Assembly: GCA_032718475.1 (NCBI GenBank)
Contig: JAUCBJ010003467.1
Location: forward strand, 1 to 64,000
Reading direction: 5' to 3'
Source of the DNA: Nemertoderma westbladi
Taxonomy: Eukaryota; Xenacoelomorpha; Nemertodermatida; Nemertodermatidae
DNA: 64,000 nucleotides
Shown here: positions 11,184 through 22,841 of the stretch, piece after piece
Numbering within the stretch: the stretch's first letter is position 1
Layout of the letters: each line of letters begins with the position of its first letter
Made by a program: the position numbers and the translations under genes
The notes under the pieces: model-generated
The model's database searches: none
Told to the model about the DNA's origin: nothing
The model's input: the letters and a program-made list of their open reading frames with translations, nothing else

Positions 11184-12533
11184 ACAATAGAGAGCGCATT
11201 GTAGGCTTACAGTACTGTACAATAGAGAGCGCATTGTAGGCTTACAGTACTGTACATTAGAGAGCGCATTGTAGGCCTACAGTACTGTACATTAGAGAGC
11301 GCATTGTAGGCTTACAGTACTGTACATTAGAGAGCGCATTGTAGGCCTACAGTACTGTACAATAGAGAGCGCATTGTAGGCCTACAGTACTGTACAGTAG
11401 AGAGCGCATTGTAGGCCTACAGCATTGCCTACAGTATTGCCTACAGTATTTACTGTACAATAGAGAGCGCATTGTAGGCCTACAGTACTGTACATTAGAG
11501 AGCGCATTGTAGGCTTACAGTACTGTACAATAGAGAGCGCATTGTAGGCTTACAGTACTGTACATTAGAGAGCGCATTGTAGGCCTACAGTACTGTACAT
11601 TAGAGAGCGCATTGTCGGCCTACAGTACTGTACAGTAGAGAGCGCATTGTAGGCCTACAGTACTGTACATTAGAGAGCGCATTGTAGGCCTACAGTACTG
11701 TACATTAGAGAGCGCATTGTAGGCCTACAGTACTGTACAATAGAGAGCGCATTGTAGGCCTACAGTAGGCCTACAGTATTGCCTACAGTATTTACTGTAC
11801 AATAGAGAGCGCATTGTAGGCTTACAGTACTGTGCAATAGAGTGCGCATTGTAGGCCTACAGTACTGTACAATAGAGAGCGCATTGTAGGCGTACAGTAC
11901 TGTACATTAGAGAGCGCATTGTAGGCCTGCAGCACTGTACAATAGAGAGCGCATTGTAGGCCTACAGTACTGTACAATAGAGAGCGCATTGTAGGCCTAC
12001 AGTACTGTACAATAGAGAGCGCATTGTAGGCCTACAGTACTGTACAATAGAGAGCGCATTGTAGGCCTACAGTACTGTACAATAGAGAGCGCATTGTAGG
12101 CCTACAGTATTGCCTACAGTATTTACTGTACAATAGAGAGCGCATTGTAGGCCTACAGTAGGCCTACTGTAAAATAGAGAGCGCATTGTAGGCCTACAGT
12201 ACTGTACAATAGAGAGCGCATTGTAGGCCTACAGTACTGTACAATAGAGAGCGCATTGTAGGCTTACAGTATTGTACAATAGAGAGCTCATTGTAGGCCT
12301 ACAGTACTGTACAATAGAGAGCGCATTGTAGGCCTACAGTACTGTACAATAGAGAGCGCATTGTAGGCCTACAGTACTGTATATTAGAGAGTGCATTGCA
12401 GGCCTACAGTACTGTACATTAGAGAGCGCATTGTATGCTTACAGTAGGCCTACTGTACAATAGAGAGCGCATTGTAGGCTTACAGTACTGTACAACAGAG
12501 AGCGCATTGTAGGCCTACAGTACTGTACATTAG
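11184..12533 (+). repeat. 35-bp satellite upstream of the EF-hand gene
   Basis: About 38 units share the core TAGAGAGCGCATTGTAGG followed by CCTACAGTACTGTACA. Each unit contains the palindromes GTAGGCCTAC and ACAGTACTGT. An irregular insert with repeated GCCTACAGTATT occurs near 11420, 11765 and 12110. The array begins about 470 bp upstream of the EF-hand start codon (minus strand), so it may lie in that gene's 5' flank. Confidence 0.93.
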
Positions 12534-14396
12534 TAACACAACATGACCATGAAAGCTGCACTCTATAAAGATTTAGCAGGTATCATATATGGTAATAATA
12601 ATAATGTCAAAGTTGGTGACAAAGTAATATGGAAACCCCGCAAACCAATAAATAAACATTAATGCTTGACTTAGGTAATCAATGACGGTGGACAACTACA
12701 GCACTTATAAAGGGCCCCACCAATTTAACATACCAAACAGTGCCAAAACCAACTATAATTAATGTACAATAGTAATAACTTGAAAGTCATATGCAAAGTA
12801 AAGGCGAGTTCTTTAACACATTAGTGATGGTCAGTTCATATGAGTATACATTATTACTCTTACGTGCACTACAACTTATGTAGAAAACGTTCACTACTCT
12901 GAGATATACTGTACAACTCTGGTACTAGCATTACATTTCGCATATGTGGAAAGGTCATGATGGCTCCTATAATCGCAAAATGTTTCATTATTATGTAAGT
13001 AATTATGGCCCTACTTGTACAGTATGAACCTCTGGACCACTGAATCGATTTGATGGAAGTCATCGAGGTTTTAATATTATTGTAGTTTATGATAAAGAAA
13101 GTTAATTGTGGAAAAAAAATTCGGGTTTGTTTGTGCTCTTTTCCATTGTACTGTAACGGAGACATATTTATAGAAAAAAGGTGAACATTACAAACAGTCC
13201 AAAATTACAACAACAAAAAAAAGTCACCGATTACTTAACTACCTTAAGAACTTTTATTCTTAAAAAGTTACTTTTTTGCTCGAATATACTGTACCTCAAA
13301 ATCGGGAGAAAAAGGAGTACTTTTCCCCAGGGAAAAAAAGTAATAAATTGCATTGATTATAAATTTTTTCCGGCGAAAATGTAAAATAAAATATTTTTGG
13401 TGGAAGTTCTTAAATTTTATTACATGTGTTGAAAGGGCATCGAAGTAGAAATTGTTTGCTCGTAATTTGAGCAAAATCCATGCACGCATTCAAAAGTTAT
13501 TGCAACTTTAGTGTCTGCAAGGTGAACTGCAAAACCGAACTCAATATCCAATATTGGTTTATGTTGTTAAGCGGCTCTTTAGTTACGTAATAATTATTCG
13601 AGAACACTAAATTATTTAACATTAAGTAAAGCAGCATCGGGAGTTGAAGAGTTCAATTTTATTGCAATCGCAATAAACTATATGGAAGCAATTAATATAG
13701 TAAAATACAGTAGGCCTACTGCAGTTCAATTTATTTCTGTAACACTACTGTATATTGCTATCTTTTATTAAAAGACCTGAGCAACAAAAAAAGTATCAAT
13801 TTAAGAATAAAATTACGCATTACATGGAAAAAACGCAGAACATTTTTTTTCAATATTCTATCGACCGTTTATTAATTATTGTTATAGGAACTCTGCAGTA
13901 TTTCCTAATAAATTGAATTGATTCGAAATATAGAAATCGGATTTATTTAAATTTATTGTATTTAAAAATTGACAGCACTTTCAATTTTTCAGATTGCATT
14001 TGTCACTTAAATTTGTTGTAAACAAATAATAAAGTTAATTTCAAAGGAACTAGCTCAGCTACCCCCACCACCATGTAAACTAGTCGGAACCGATTTTCTG
14101 GGGCTTTAGTTAACTTTTGTGATAAGTTAATGAACATATTTAATTTGTTTATTTGTAATGATTTGTCGTGTTTATAGCAAATGATGTCGAACACAACACA
14201 TACAAAAAACAGGCATATGTAAATTACTTATCAATTAATCAATTAAGTAGTTACAGTGCATCTGTCTCCCGAAATTTGAACTATTACATATAGGCTTACT
14301 CTGAATATTGAACTAAATATATTGACCCCAGATATACCATATTTACTTGTTTTCAAAATCACTAATATCGTAACCCTCATGCCTTAAAGATTGAAC
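12534..14396. other. AT-rich spacer, no gene seen
   Basis: The open frames here are short, A/T-driven and resemble nothing. No repeat array, splice-bounded exon or transposon end was found between the 35-bp and 21-bp satellites. Confidence 0.5.
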
Positions 14397-16312
14397 CCAT
14401 GTATACAGCTTGGTACACAAAACGTATACCTTGGTACACAAAACGTATACCTTGGTACACAAAACGTATACCTTGGTACACAAAACGTATACCTTGGTAC
14501 ACAAAACGTATACCTTGGTACACAAAACGTATACCTTGGTACACAAAACGTATACCTTGGTACACAAAACTTATACCTTGGAACACAAAACGTATACCTT
14601 GGTACACAAAATGTATACCTTGGTACACAAATTGTATACCTTGGTACACAAAACGTATACCTTGGTACACAAAACGTATACCTTGGTACACAAAATGTAT
14701 ACCTTGGTACACACAACGTATACCTTGGTACACAAAACGTATACCTTGGTACACAAAACGTATACCTTGGTACACAAAACGTATACCTTGGTACACAAAA
14801 CGTATACCTTGGTACACAAAACGTATACCTTGGTACACAAAACGTATACCTTGGTACACAAAACGTATACCTTGGTACACAAAACGTATACCTTGGTACA
14901 CAAAACGTATACCTTGGTACACAAAACGTATACCTTGGTACACAAAACGTATACCTTGGAACACAACACGTATACCTTGGAACACAAAACGTATACCTTG
15001 GTACACAAAACGTATACCTTGATACACAAAACGTATACCTTGGTACACAAAACGTATACCTTGGTACACAAAGCGTATACCTTGGTACACAAAACGTATA
15101 CCTTGGTACACAAAACGTATACCTTGGTACACAAAACGTATACCTTGGTACACAAAATGTATACCTTGGTACACAAAACGTATACCTTGGTACACAAAAC
15201 GTATACCTTTGTACACAAAACGTATACCTTGGTACACAAAACGTATACCTTGCTTGGTACACAAAATGTATACCTTGGTACACAAAATGTATACCTTGGT
15301 TCACAAAACGTATACCTTGGTACACAAAACGTATACCTTTGTACACAAAACGTATACCTTGGTACACAAAACGTATACCTTGCTTGGTACACAAAACGTA
15401 TACCTTGGTACACAAAACGTATACCTTGGTACACAAAACGTATACCTTGGTACACAAAACGTATACCTTGGTACACAACACGTATACCTTGGTACACAAA
15501 ACGTATACCTTGGTACACAAAACGTATACCTTGATACACAAAACGTATACCTTGCTTGGTACACAAAACGTATACCTTGGTACACAAAACGTATACCTTG
15601 ATACACAAAACGTATACCTTGATACACAAAACGTATACCTTGGTACACAAAACGTATACCTTGGTACACAAAACGTATACCTTGGTACACAAAACGTATA
15701 CCTTGGTACACAAAACGTATACCTTGGTACACAAAACGTATACCTTGGTACACAAAACGTATACCTTGATACACAAAACGTATACCTTGCTTGGTACACA
15801 AAACGTATACCTTGGTACACAAAACGTATACCTTGATACACAAAACGTATACCTTGCTTGGTACACAAAACGTATACCTTGGTACACAAAACGTATACCT
15901 TGATACACAAAACGTATACCTTGGTACACAAAACGTATACCTTGGTACACAAAACGTATACCTTGGTACACAAAACGTATACCTTGGTACACAAAACGTA
16001 TACCTTGGTACACAAAACGTATACCTTGGTACACAAAATGTATACCTTGGTACACAAAACGTATACCTTGGTACACAAAACGTATACCTTTGTACACAAA
16101 ACGTATACCTTGGTACACAAAACGTATACCTTGCTTGGTACACAAAATGTATACCTTGGTACACAAATTGTATACCTTGGTACACAAAACGTATACCTTG
16201 GTACACAAAACGTATACCTTGGTACACAAAATGTATACCTTGAAAATTTAACCAATGTATACCTTGGTACACAAAAATGTATACCTTGAACCCATGTATA
16301 CCTTGGATGTCT
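14397..16312 (+). repeat. 21-bp satellite
   Basis: About 90 units follow the pattern CTTGGTACACAAAACGTATAC. A 25-bp variant with an extra GCTT (CTTGCTTGG) recurs near 15250, 15381, 15553, 15788, 15855 and 16132 and divides the array into blocks. Both edges carry the phrase TTGAACCCATGTATAC, as if the array grew inside a single copy of that flank. The 21-bp period keeps frames open on both strands; the long frames are not genes. Confidence 0.95.
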
Positions 16313-17604
16313 CTACTTTGGATAGCATTTAGCGTTACTTCGCCTATAAAACTTTTAGACTTGAATATATTTATATATTTTGGCCAGATCTGGAAAAGAC
16401 GATCTCAAAAAGACGATTACAATGGTATATATTATTATATAATATATTGGGGTTCGGCAAGAAATAAAAAAAATATTTTGCAACGCTTTGAGCCACGTTT
16501 ATTGACCAATGACCACCGGCATGTAATGAATTTCTAGTCAGGGTTAATATTAAAAAAAAGTTATATTGCATTTTTTCATTCCAGTTTATTTATACTATTG
16601 GAGGGATATATAAATCGGCTTCTTTCAAATTATTAACTATTTGTTTGATATTATAAGAACCACCAGTAAATAAAGGCAACGGAAACTTTGATAAAAACAA
16701 ATTGAAAAGTAATAATCCGGCATACATTGCATTATACCTTGCATGAGGGCCAGCTGGCATTATTAACGATTATCCTAAAAGTTACGGAATTCTACACCGG
16801 ATATCTTGACTTTATATGCAAAATTGAAAACTATCCACGAAACGGAGAGGGTAAATTTTATTCAACTTCCAGCGAACATTAATTTACATGATCATTTCCA
16901 ACTTAAATATGTATGAATGCTGTGAGTCACATGAAAATATGACACAGAATTTCATCATAAGATGGGAGTTTCTATGATGTACATGTTGCAGTATAAATGT
17001 ATCATGTAGAATTCGTTAAATTTCAGCGACAATATTTTTTTTATTATTACAAACATAGAGAGACGCAATGTATGTATATGTAATAATGTATTATGTACTG
17101 TATTTTTTTAATGGAATTCACACAAAATTATCAATGATGATAACTCAAAACTGTACTAGATACTCCCATGCAAGGTTCACAACATAAATACTGCATATCA
17201 AAGAAATCAACAGATTTGTAATAAATTGTAACATTGAGATCTACTGTACTACACAAAAATAATTTTCTTAGACATAAAAGTTTCGATATGTTGTTTTAGT
17301 TTAAAATCGTTGTGTAAGTCGCGGGTTTTGTATCCAAATTAACTTCGTACAAGAGGAGCTGCGCATAACATCAACTTTATACTCACTCAATCTATAGACA
17401 CGGGTTATTATTGAGTCTAAATACGATAAAGAAACAGATTACAGTTATAAAAACCACCACAAAAATTTACAATAATGAGAAACAAAATTACACAAACGCC
17501 CTTTTTCCTATTAGAAAAATAAAATTGAGACAAATTATATAAGTTACGAGGTTTCGAAAAATATCTTCAATAAATTATACCAGAATAAATATCAGTTACA
17601 TTAA
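16313..17604. other. AT-rich spacer, no gene seen
   Basis: Only short A/T-rich frames are present. I saw no exon, array or transposon end between the 21-bp satellite and the TIR element at 17605. Confidence 0.5.
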
Positions 17605-17913
17605 CAGGGTTGGGTTGCCACTCTCTTTCAGTTTCAATTTTCCCATATATTTCCATTTCACTGTCTTTTTGAATAAAATTCCGACTGCAGGTAAAAAAAA
17701 CATTTCTATAGAATATAGTTGGCCTATATTGGCCGCTTTATTATACGCGAAGCGAGCAGAGAAAATTGTAGATTTTCGCTTATGAAAAATGTTCTGTATA
17801 TCAAATCCCCTGACTTTGCATGATTTGTCCATTTTTACTATAATTCTCTGACATTTCAAGAAAAAATGAAATTCCCTGACTATTCCAGGTTTTCCAGATG
17901 AGTGGCAACCCTG
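17605..17913. mobile_element. 309-bp TIR element (MITE)
   Basis: The left end CAGGGTTGGGTTGCCACTC and the right end GAGTGGCAACCCTG are inverted; the left arm has a GGG insertion. ATTAA flanks both sides (17600-17604 and 17914-17918) and is a probable 5-bp target-site duplication. There is no coding capacity. The ends resemble hAT-type MITEs with CAGGG...CCCTG termini, but the superfamily is not proven. It sits 64 bp from the stop codon of the MTHFD2-like gene and so probably within its 3' flank or UTR. Confidence 0.75.
17737..17742 (-). promoter_or_regulatory. Possible polyadenylation signal for the MTHFD2-like gene
   Basis: AATAAA lies on the minus strand about 235 nt downstream of the stop codon, inside the TIR element at 17605-17913. 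If used, the transposon supplies the 3' end. AATAAA is common in AT-rich DNA, so confidence is low. Confidence 0.25.
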
Positions 17914-17976
17914 ATTAAACCTGTGGATGCCAGGCGGGGTGGCAAGACAAGCTTATAGACAAATAATTACGGAAGG

Positions 17977-18969
17977 TTAACTGGAGTAATTAATTTCCCT
18001 CTTGGCGGAGGTCAAGGTGTTCTTCATTAACATGGATACGGTCATGGGGCCAACCCCTCCTGGTACAGGCGATATCCACCCGGCTACAGGCGCCACCGTC
18101 TCCCAGTCTGCGTCCCCAACCAGTCTACCGTCGACCCTGGTGATCCCCACGTCGATGACCACGGCCCCCGGTTTCACCATGTCCCCTGTCAGTGTCCCCG
18201 GGTGTCCCACCGCCGACACCACGATGTCCGCCTGTCGTGTCGCCTCCCGTAGCTGCGTCGGCGTCGTCCGGGAATGACACACCGTTATTGTGGCGTCCCC
18301 GCGGTCCAACATGAGCAACGCGACAGGCAGACCCACATTCCTCGACCGACCAATCACGACAGCCTGGCGTCCAGACAAACCAATCCCCGTCCGTCGTATT
18401 AACTCCATGACGCCACAAGGCGTCGCCGGTAGCAACCCACGCTGTTTCCTTAGCAACCGTCCCAGATTAACGACGTGAAATCCATCAACGTCTTTAGACG
18501 GGTCTATTGCGTTGCAGATAACTTCCGGGTTGATGTGATCCGGTAACGGCAACTGAACTAAAATGCCGTCGACCTCGGAACTAACATTATATTCATGTAT
18601 AAGTTGTAGGAGCGTTTCTTGCCTGATAGACGAGTCCAGTTTTATTGTTTCACCGTCGATATTAGTTTTTATCGCGGCTATTGTTTTATTTTTGACGTAC
18701 GTGTGACTGGGTCCGTCGTCACCTACCAATATGGCCTTTAGGCTGGGTCTGCGGTTGCCCGCCTTCACCCAATCATCCACGTCTACCTTTACATTGGCTC
18801 GCACCTGCTTGGCGATGGCCTTGCCGTCGAGAATGTCGGCAATGGCTAATCGTGAGGAGGTATGGAACCCGGCTCCAAGCGATCCCCCAAGGCGCCACGT
18901 ACCAGCTGTAAATGATGCCATGGGCACGTGACACGACAGCAGACTGCAGACGGGCAGGATGGATGACAA
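17977..18969 (-). CDS. MTHFD2: Mitochondrial methylenetetrahydrofolate dehydrogenase/cyclohydrolase (MTHFD2 type), intronless
   Basis: The 330-residue frame encodes a bifunctional enzyme that interconverts methylene-, methenyl- and formyl-tetrahydrofolate in mitochondrial one-carbon metabolism. Residues 1-40 are Ser/Arg-rich without acidic residues, as in a mitochondrial presequence; Met17 is an alternative start. The catalytic Tyr/Lys motif YVKNK is at 91-95, DGILVQLPLP at 134-143, DVDGFHVVN at 160-168, PATPCGV at 181-187, the dinucleotide-binding GRSRNVGLP at 207-215, VIDVGI at 271-276 and PVPGGVGPMT at 301-310. All signature blocks are intact. Two loops that are longer in vertebrate MTHFD2 are short here (after the GRSRNVG helix and after VIDVGITRV). 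The gene has no introns and is much more GC-rich than its flanks. It could be an intact retrocopy or a gene that lost its introns. MTHFD2L is the alternative name; the sequence does not separate the two. Confidence 0.93.
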   Translation of the reverse strand: MSSILPVCSLLSCHVPMASFTAGTWRLGGSLGAGFHTSSRLAIADILDGKAIAKQVRANVKVDVDDWVKAGNRRPSLKAILVGDDGPSHTYVKNKTIAAIKTNIDGETIKLDSSIRQETLLQLIHEYNVSSEVDGILVQLPLPDHINPEVICNAIDPSKDVDGFHVVNLGRLLRKQRGLLPATPCGVMELIRRTGIGLSGRQAVVIGRSRNVGLPVALLMLDRGDATITVCHSRTTPTQLREATRQADIVVSAVGHPGTLTGDMVKPGAVVIDVGITRVDGRLVGDADWETVAPVAGWISPVPGGVGPMTVSMLMKNTLTSAKREINYSS

Positions 18970-18999
18970 TTACTGCAGTACTGAATTATTATATTCGGC

Positions 19000-20246
19000 C
19001 TACAGTAAGCCTACTGCAGCTGTAGTGTATTATACATACAGCTTGACTGTGTGCCATCGCGCTGTGTGCCTATACTACTGTACTACACTTTTTCAACCTG
19101 AATAGCTACGCAATAGATATATTGGATAGGAATACCGCTGTTGCCCACCAACTCATAAAATAAATAACACGTTCTAGAATTTTATGTATTTATTCAGTAG
19201 AATAAATGGCCTACAGGGAACGATAATTCTTGCAATCTTTGAACGCCTATATCTCAGCTGTTTCTCAACGAAATTCAGATATTGTTACATATTTGGAATC
19301 CTTGCAATGCATGCTTTCCAATGATATGAAAAAATTACGACTAATGTGAAGAATGGCCACGATACGGAGGGTGCGATTTCGCAAAAGACACTTTTTAAAA
19401 ACGCTTATTAAAGAAATTTAAAGGCGAAATTGAAAATTCCGGCTTCATGGGGTCAACGACGGTGCGTGGAACTACTGTAGTTGTGTTTCAAATTTCAAGC
19501 AATATGATAAAGATTTGTAGAAAAATCTGGGGGGGGGGGTCCGTGTCATCAGAAAATGACACCAAATTACGGTTCAGGTTGTATATATAATATATATATA
19601 TATATGTATGAAGCAAAAGCATTTCCAGAATGAATAATTAAATAATTCCGGTATAAGCAACCCCCTATATAAAGTGAATGAAAATGCGTACAGACTTGCA
19701 AAATCTAAGTGTAAAGTGCTGTGTACAGTAAGTTTATTTGAAATCTATTTATTACATTATTATATTATTGCAGTAGTATTGTAGTATTGTAGATACAGCA
19801 TGGTGGCTGACCGGGAAGACCCATTACGTCTTCCACCCTTTAGTATAGTGTACTGTATTGTGTAATCGTATTGTAGTGCAATTGTATTTTATAATGTATT
19901 GTACAGTATTTTAGAATTTCCAGAATTGTTTATCTTTAGTGTTTTAAGTTAGTTGACGATCATTTTCGTATACCCATGCATAATGCATAAGTGTCAGTGA
20001 TGATACTTATGAAAGGGGGTTGCATGAAACAAAAAAAAAACATTATCGTTTTCATTGGAAAAATACAAAATGTTATCCGGAGAAACGCCAGTTGCATTAA
20101 ATGTAATAATTTTTTCAGTTTACAAATTCAGATATACAGTACTATTAGAGTAGGAGTCCCTCTAAGGCATTTATGCCAAACCTCCCACGACCAAAACTCC
20201 CTGGGTTGCTACATTTGAAGGCCGTTTTTCGGTGTGTATATATGAT
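19000..20246. other. 5' flank of the MTHFD2-like gene and AT-rich spacer
   Basis: This should include the promoter of the minus-strand MTHFD2-like gene, but no defined element is visible. It contains one copy of a dispersed repeat (19210-19560), a short (TA)n tract near 19585 and a G-tract near 19530. Confidence 0.45.
19210..19560 (+). repeat. Dispersed repeat, copy 1 (second copy at 35330-35650)
   Basis: Ordered similar blocks are shared with 35330-35650: ATATCTCAGC, then CGAAATTCAG, then GTTACATATTTGG, then a GCGATTTCGC-like block with GACACTTTTT, then TTTCAAATTTCA and AAGATTT. Both end near a G-rich stretch. There is no coding potential. A piece of the far end recurs inverted at about 48640-48680. 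Confidence 0.65.
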
Positions 20247-21062
20247 ACGTACGTGGGCCATCGCGCAGGACGAGGCTCAGTTATCAGATACAGATTAAAA
20301 TTGAACAATTCTATCCCAAAATCGGTACTTAAAGAAATTTTAATAAATAAATAAGAAATTTATCCAAACCGCCAATAAGAATAAATCAAAGAAGAGAGGA
20401 AACTCCCCCCCCCCCCCCCTCGCTTCAACCGCCCACTTAATCTGCACCCCCCAATCCAAAGGAGCACAGAGGATAAATGAAAGGCAGGATAAAGCAAGCT
20501 GGCTTATTAGTTACACTAGTAGTGCCCTGCCTTATGTACTACAGATATAATTACGCGTTGCCAAGTAGTGGTGAGTTGATTGGAATTGGACTGGTTCCAA
20601 CTAATAGGCAATAGCTAGTATGGCAAGGAATGAGGGGGGTATAGAGTGGCGAGGGCATTTTGATACTTAATTACGTTTAGATCAATTAAAAAGACATTTC
20701 TTAAAGCAAATCACTTGAACTAATTAAAAACTATAATGGAATGGGGTATGTGGATTACAGCTGTATAACTTTTAAGTATAATTATTTATATCTTATACTC
20801 TAAAATAATTAATTTCCATTAAAAGACAGGCTGCAGCTGTTTTTACCCCAACCAACTTAATTAATTTTTAATTAATTTAATTTAATTAATTAACTGCTAT
20901 TATCTTAGCTTCTCGAAGGCCACTCGGAAATTCAACTTGGAAAATTTCCAAACTTTGGCCAGATGTGTACCAAGTTTGGATCGATTTCATCGATATTTGG
21001 CTGAGTGTTTAAAATTGAACACGACAGAACAGACACACCGATTGAGTTAGTGGTACCTGTAT
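20247..21062 (-). mobile_element. G-tract element, copy D (antisense)
   Basis: This copy is inverted relative to those at 35.9, 38.1 and 43.7 kb. It opens with the complement of the right end (GGCCTCGTGCTGCGCGAAGG-like, here diverged), followed by a C-tract at 20406 where the others have a G-tract. It ends with the complement of the left body (AATTTTAAACGTTAATAACT-like, then TAGTGGTACC). The middle (20690-20890) matches 38290-38480 and 43930-44120. No protein is encoded. Confidence 0.7.
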
Positions 21063-21331
21063 GCTACAGCAACAGTAGTATAAATCGATGAGGTTGCCAA
21101 GTTAACTGTACTTATTTCATTTCATTCATTTAATAATCAAATAAGATTGATATGTAAAATATATATTATGCACAATATTAAGTAAAATAGGGTAGTACGT
21201 CCAGAGATAAAAAAGAACAACAATTATTACTAAAGATCACACAAGATAAATTCAGTGTATGGGCTGAAGATTTACAATAATTTAATTGCAAAGTTTGTAG
21301 GCAAAAGCACAAAAATACACAAAACAGCGTG
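21063..21331. other. Spacer next to the LINE 3' side, no gene seen
   Basis: AT-rich sequence between the G-tract element and the end of the truncated LINE frame. It may include the LINE 3' UTR. Confidence 0.4.
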
Positions 21332-22800
21332 TTAGTATTGGACAGCTATGTATTCCATAATGTGTTTTATTTTTGATTCAAGCGAAATAGATCGTAATGA
21401 AAAGCAAGAGCCAATGAATTGATCAGTAACTATGTTTGACACTGTGTGTTTTCCCATTTCGATTTGAGCGATAAGCCCAGGTGAGTCATACTTATAGGTG
21501 AGGATCGATTCCAGTCCTGGCAAGGAGAATGACTTCCGTGCGCCGACATAACTACTGGTAAGACCTCTGTAGTCCATTGGGTTACTACGGTTCTTTATCA
21601 TACAGAATCTGAAACCAAGTTGGAGAGGTGTGTTAGGACAGGACAAAGAACGGAAGATAGTGCTAACGGAACTGCGATACGCTTCAATGGATAGAGGTCT
21701 ACAGTGAGTCATTTGGTATAGTGTTGCATTACCATTATAAGAGCCAAGGTGCAGGAGACTCCTCAGAACTTTCCTATAGTAGCAATCTAACTTATCCACC
21801 TCAGAGGCGCTGAATGCTCCAATGTTAAACTTAAGGGAGTTGAGTAGTACTGGTAAAATCAGTGATCGCCATAGCTTGAAAATAACAACAGGCTCAAGCC
21901 ACTACGTCGTCCAACCATTGGTGTCAAAGCCAACCACTTGAGACATCATCGCAAGTGTTTGTACGGAATCAGATAATGTATGTGAGTTAGTCAATTTGTA
22001 TCCAAGTATGCTAAGGTGGTTGGAATTAGTGACCAAGGTACCAGCAATGTTAATAAAGCATGGTATGTGCTTTGGTTCGGTGAATCATACACCATTTCGT
22101 TTTACTAGACTCTATGTTTAGGTTGACCCTAGAAGCCTCAACTTTGATTATTTCCGACATTGCTTCAATGTCTGTAGGTGATGTCGCCAGTAATAAAAAG
22201 TCATCTGCATATGTAAAGGCGCCAAACCAAACCGAGTTTATTCTGCAGCCTAACTTAGAGTCCTTAAGTCCGTTGATAATGCCCTTTGTGTACAAGTTAA
22301 ACAGTGTTGGTGTTAATAAGGAACCCTGTTTCACACCATGCCGGACCCCGATTGGTGTAAGGTCGACGCGGTTTCCAAACTTAAGAAAGATCCAACTACA
22401 TTGGTAGTAAGCTAGAAGAGTCCGAACAACATAAGGGTTAATGACTTCCAATAGTTTGTCGGCCATTATAAAATGGTCCACTTCATCAAACGCTGACTTG
22501 AGATCGAGCTGACATACAAAAATATTAGAGTTGTTGGAGAGAAAATATTCAATACATTCTAACATCGTACCGATAACAATGTCTGTACCTATCACTTTTC
22601 TAAAAGCTGTCCGATGGTCATGGGTAAGAATCGGGCCCAAGTAGTGCACCAGGACGATACGTTCAAATACCTTAGCAAAAATGCTGATGGATGCTATAGG
22701 CCTGTCAGATGTTGGTTCCAGTTTGTCTTTCCCTTTCCCTTTAAAGAGTCTTGTAAGCAAAGAATGACCAAATAAAGATGGGACATTCTGATTCTGTAGT
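21332..22800 (-). mobile_element. 5'-truncated LINE, reverse transcriptase fragment
   Basis: A minus-strand frame (22760-22050, extendable in frame to about 22800) shows reverse transcriptase blocks: DRPIASISIFAKVFERIV, QLDLKSAFDEVDH, GVKQGSLLTPTLFNLY and the YADD box in TYADDF. After a frameshift and a stop, the C-terminal part continues through 22000-21800 (LWRSLILPVLLNSLK) and 21799-21332. The endonuclease and any ORF1 are missing. It abuts the plus-strand LINE head to head. It is not autonomous, and I do not assign a clade. Confidence 0.85.
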
Positions 22801-22841
22801 TAAAAGATTACCATCTGGAATTTCAGTGACATCACAGTGAC

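Noticed and set aside
11184-12533. Possible CRISPR array (regular 35-bp repeats)
   Set aside because: Units are contiguous with no unique spacers, and the context is eukaryotic.
13181-13489. Overlapping lysine/phenylalanine-rich frames on both strands
   Set aside because: A/T-rich composition makes such frames by chance; no splice borders or similarity.
14384-16289. Overlapping 100-620-codon frames (YTLVHK, VPRYTFC, QGIRFVY repeats)
   Set aside because: These are a by-product of the 21-bp period; many frames on both strands are open simultaneously.
18002-18931. Open frames antisense to or out of phase with MTHFD2
   Set aside because: These are shadow frames of the strongly conserved MTHFD2 reading frame.
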